A stretch of 5,757 nucleotides of DNA from an uncultured delta proteobacterium. Lineage in GTDB: Bacteria; Myxococcota_A; Polyangia; Polyangiales; Polyangiaceae. The stretch is from contig CAITLX010000743.1 in NCBI GenBank assembly GCA_903893335.1, positions 1 to 5,757 of the forward strand, read 5' to 3'. Of the stretch, positions 5,552-5,757 are shown one piece after another; position 1 is the stretch's first letter, and each line of letters starts with the position of its first letter. The translations under genes were made by a program, and so were the position numbers. The notes under the pieces were generated by a model. That model was not told the origin of the DNA. It made no database searches and saw only the letters and a list, made by a program, of their open reading frames with translations.

Positions 5552-5757
5552 AGGCCGCGCGGCGCTCGGCAGCCCCGGCCTGAAGGCCGAGGCTGCCGCC
5601 GACTCCGAGGGAGCGAGGTGGTTTCGGGCGTGCTGGGGCCGGGAGGGCGCGGTAAGCCGGCGGCGAAGATGGCGTCGGGGGCGGCGTCGGTGACGGCGCG
5701 GCGGTGCCACACGCCGAGTCGATTGAGGTCGGGGCAGACCAGGACGCGGGCGCGCAG
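5407..5757 (-). CDS. Possible C-terminal end of a minus-strand gene entering from the right (doubtful)
   Basis: From base 5757 leftward the minus strand is open to a stop at 5409-5407. The first 34 or so codons, reading LRARVLVCPDLNRLGVWH then RRAVTDAAPDAIFAAG, have almost all G or C at the third position, as real genes here do. After that the composition worsens (TTA, CCT, GAA, CCT), and from about 5598 leftward the frame runs through the palindromic repeats and then antisense to the kinase. I recognise no domain. The true coding part, if any, is probably only the first 100-150 bases, with the rest being read-through into repeats. A different frame or purely repeat-derived DNA is equally possible. 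Confidence 0.22.
   Translation of the reverse strand: MRARVLVCPDLNRLGVWHRRAVTDAAPDAIFAAGLPRPPGPSTPETTSLPRSRRQPRPSGRGCRAPRGLQAGAAVWSPRSPSAARTLAASSSVEKGFCTKCTPGSSTPWWAMRSAA
5535..5598. repeat. REP-like palindromic repeat pair, direct (one partial, one complete)
   Basis: A 23-base sequence beginning CGGCAGCCCCGGCC occurs identically at 5535-5557 and 5567-5589, a 32-base period. The second copy is complete: arms 5567-5581 and 5584-5598 pair at 14 of 15 positions around a GA loop on the plus strand, and throughout on the minus strand if G.T wobble is allowed. The first copy has lost its right arm beyond 5557. The kinase stop TGA (5549-5551) lies inside the first copy. It is the same family as 2765-2843. 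Located just after the kinase it could stop transcription or protect the 3' end, but there is no T-run. Confidence 0.8.

Noticed and set aside
5567..5598. Rho-independent terminator for the kinase
   Set aside because: The hairpin is strong but no T-run follows on either strand, and an equivalent hairpin lies upstream of two divergent genes; a repeat element fits better.
2810..5710. A 966-codon open frame on the minus strand antisense to the kinase
   Set aside because: It is rich in Arg, His, Asp and Val with no domain, lies opposite a kinase with every catalytic motif intact, and is the usual shadow frame in DNA with high third-position G/C.

Overview
The window is very GC-rich (over two thirds G+C by eye) with strong G/C preference at third codon positions. 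Its gene content is a fused vitamin K epoxide reductase-thioredoxin protein, an NTDN-type adenosine deaminase, and a soluble multi-PAS hybrid histidine kinase, with GC-rich palindromic repeats between the genes. This looks most like a large-genome, high-GC Gram-negative such as a myxobacterium (Myxococcota, perhaps Polyangiales). That placement is inference from style and content; no taxonomic marker is present.

Layout. Bases 1-2679 hold three genes on the minus strand, read right to left: a membrane VKOR-thioredoxin fusion (2679-1594), adenosine deaminase (1544-399), and a dienelactone hydrolase family protein cut by the left edge (385-1). The last two are 13 bases apart with a clear ribosome binding site between them, so they are probably co-transcribed. 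VKOR could head the same transcript because only 49 bases separate it from the deaminase. Bases 2680-3082 are a roughly 400-base divergent intergenic region; its VKOR-proximal half is full of palindromes and its other half should carry the kinase promoter. Bases 3083-5551 encode an 822-residue cytoplasmic hybrid sensor kinase: coiled coil, three PAS domains, HisKA, HATPase and receiver. Bases 5535-5598 carry a pair of palindromic repeats that overlap the kinase stop codon. The last 160 bases may hold the end of another minus-strand gene, but this is weak.

Functionally, the VKOR fusion should form disulfide bonds in the periplasm, using quinone as electron acceptor. The deaminase acts in purine salvage and the hydrolase on an unknown ester or lactone; no common pathway is evident. 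The kinase has no DNA-binding output of its own and must signal to partners outside the window.

The least ordinary signal is a family of hairpin repeats of about 30 bases found in both intergenic spaces. Its two complete copies differ by compensatory base-pair changes and keep the same single G.T wobble, which suggests selection on the folded form. One copy supplies the stop codon and last residues of the kinase. No defence, CRISPR or mobile gene system is visible here.
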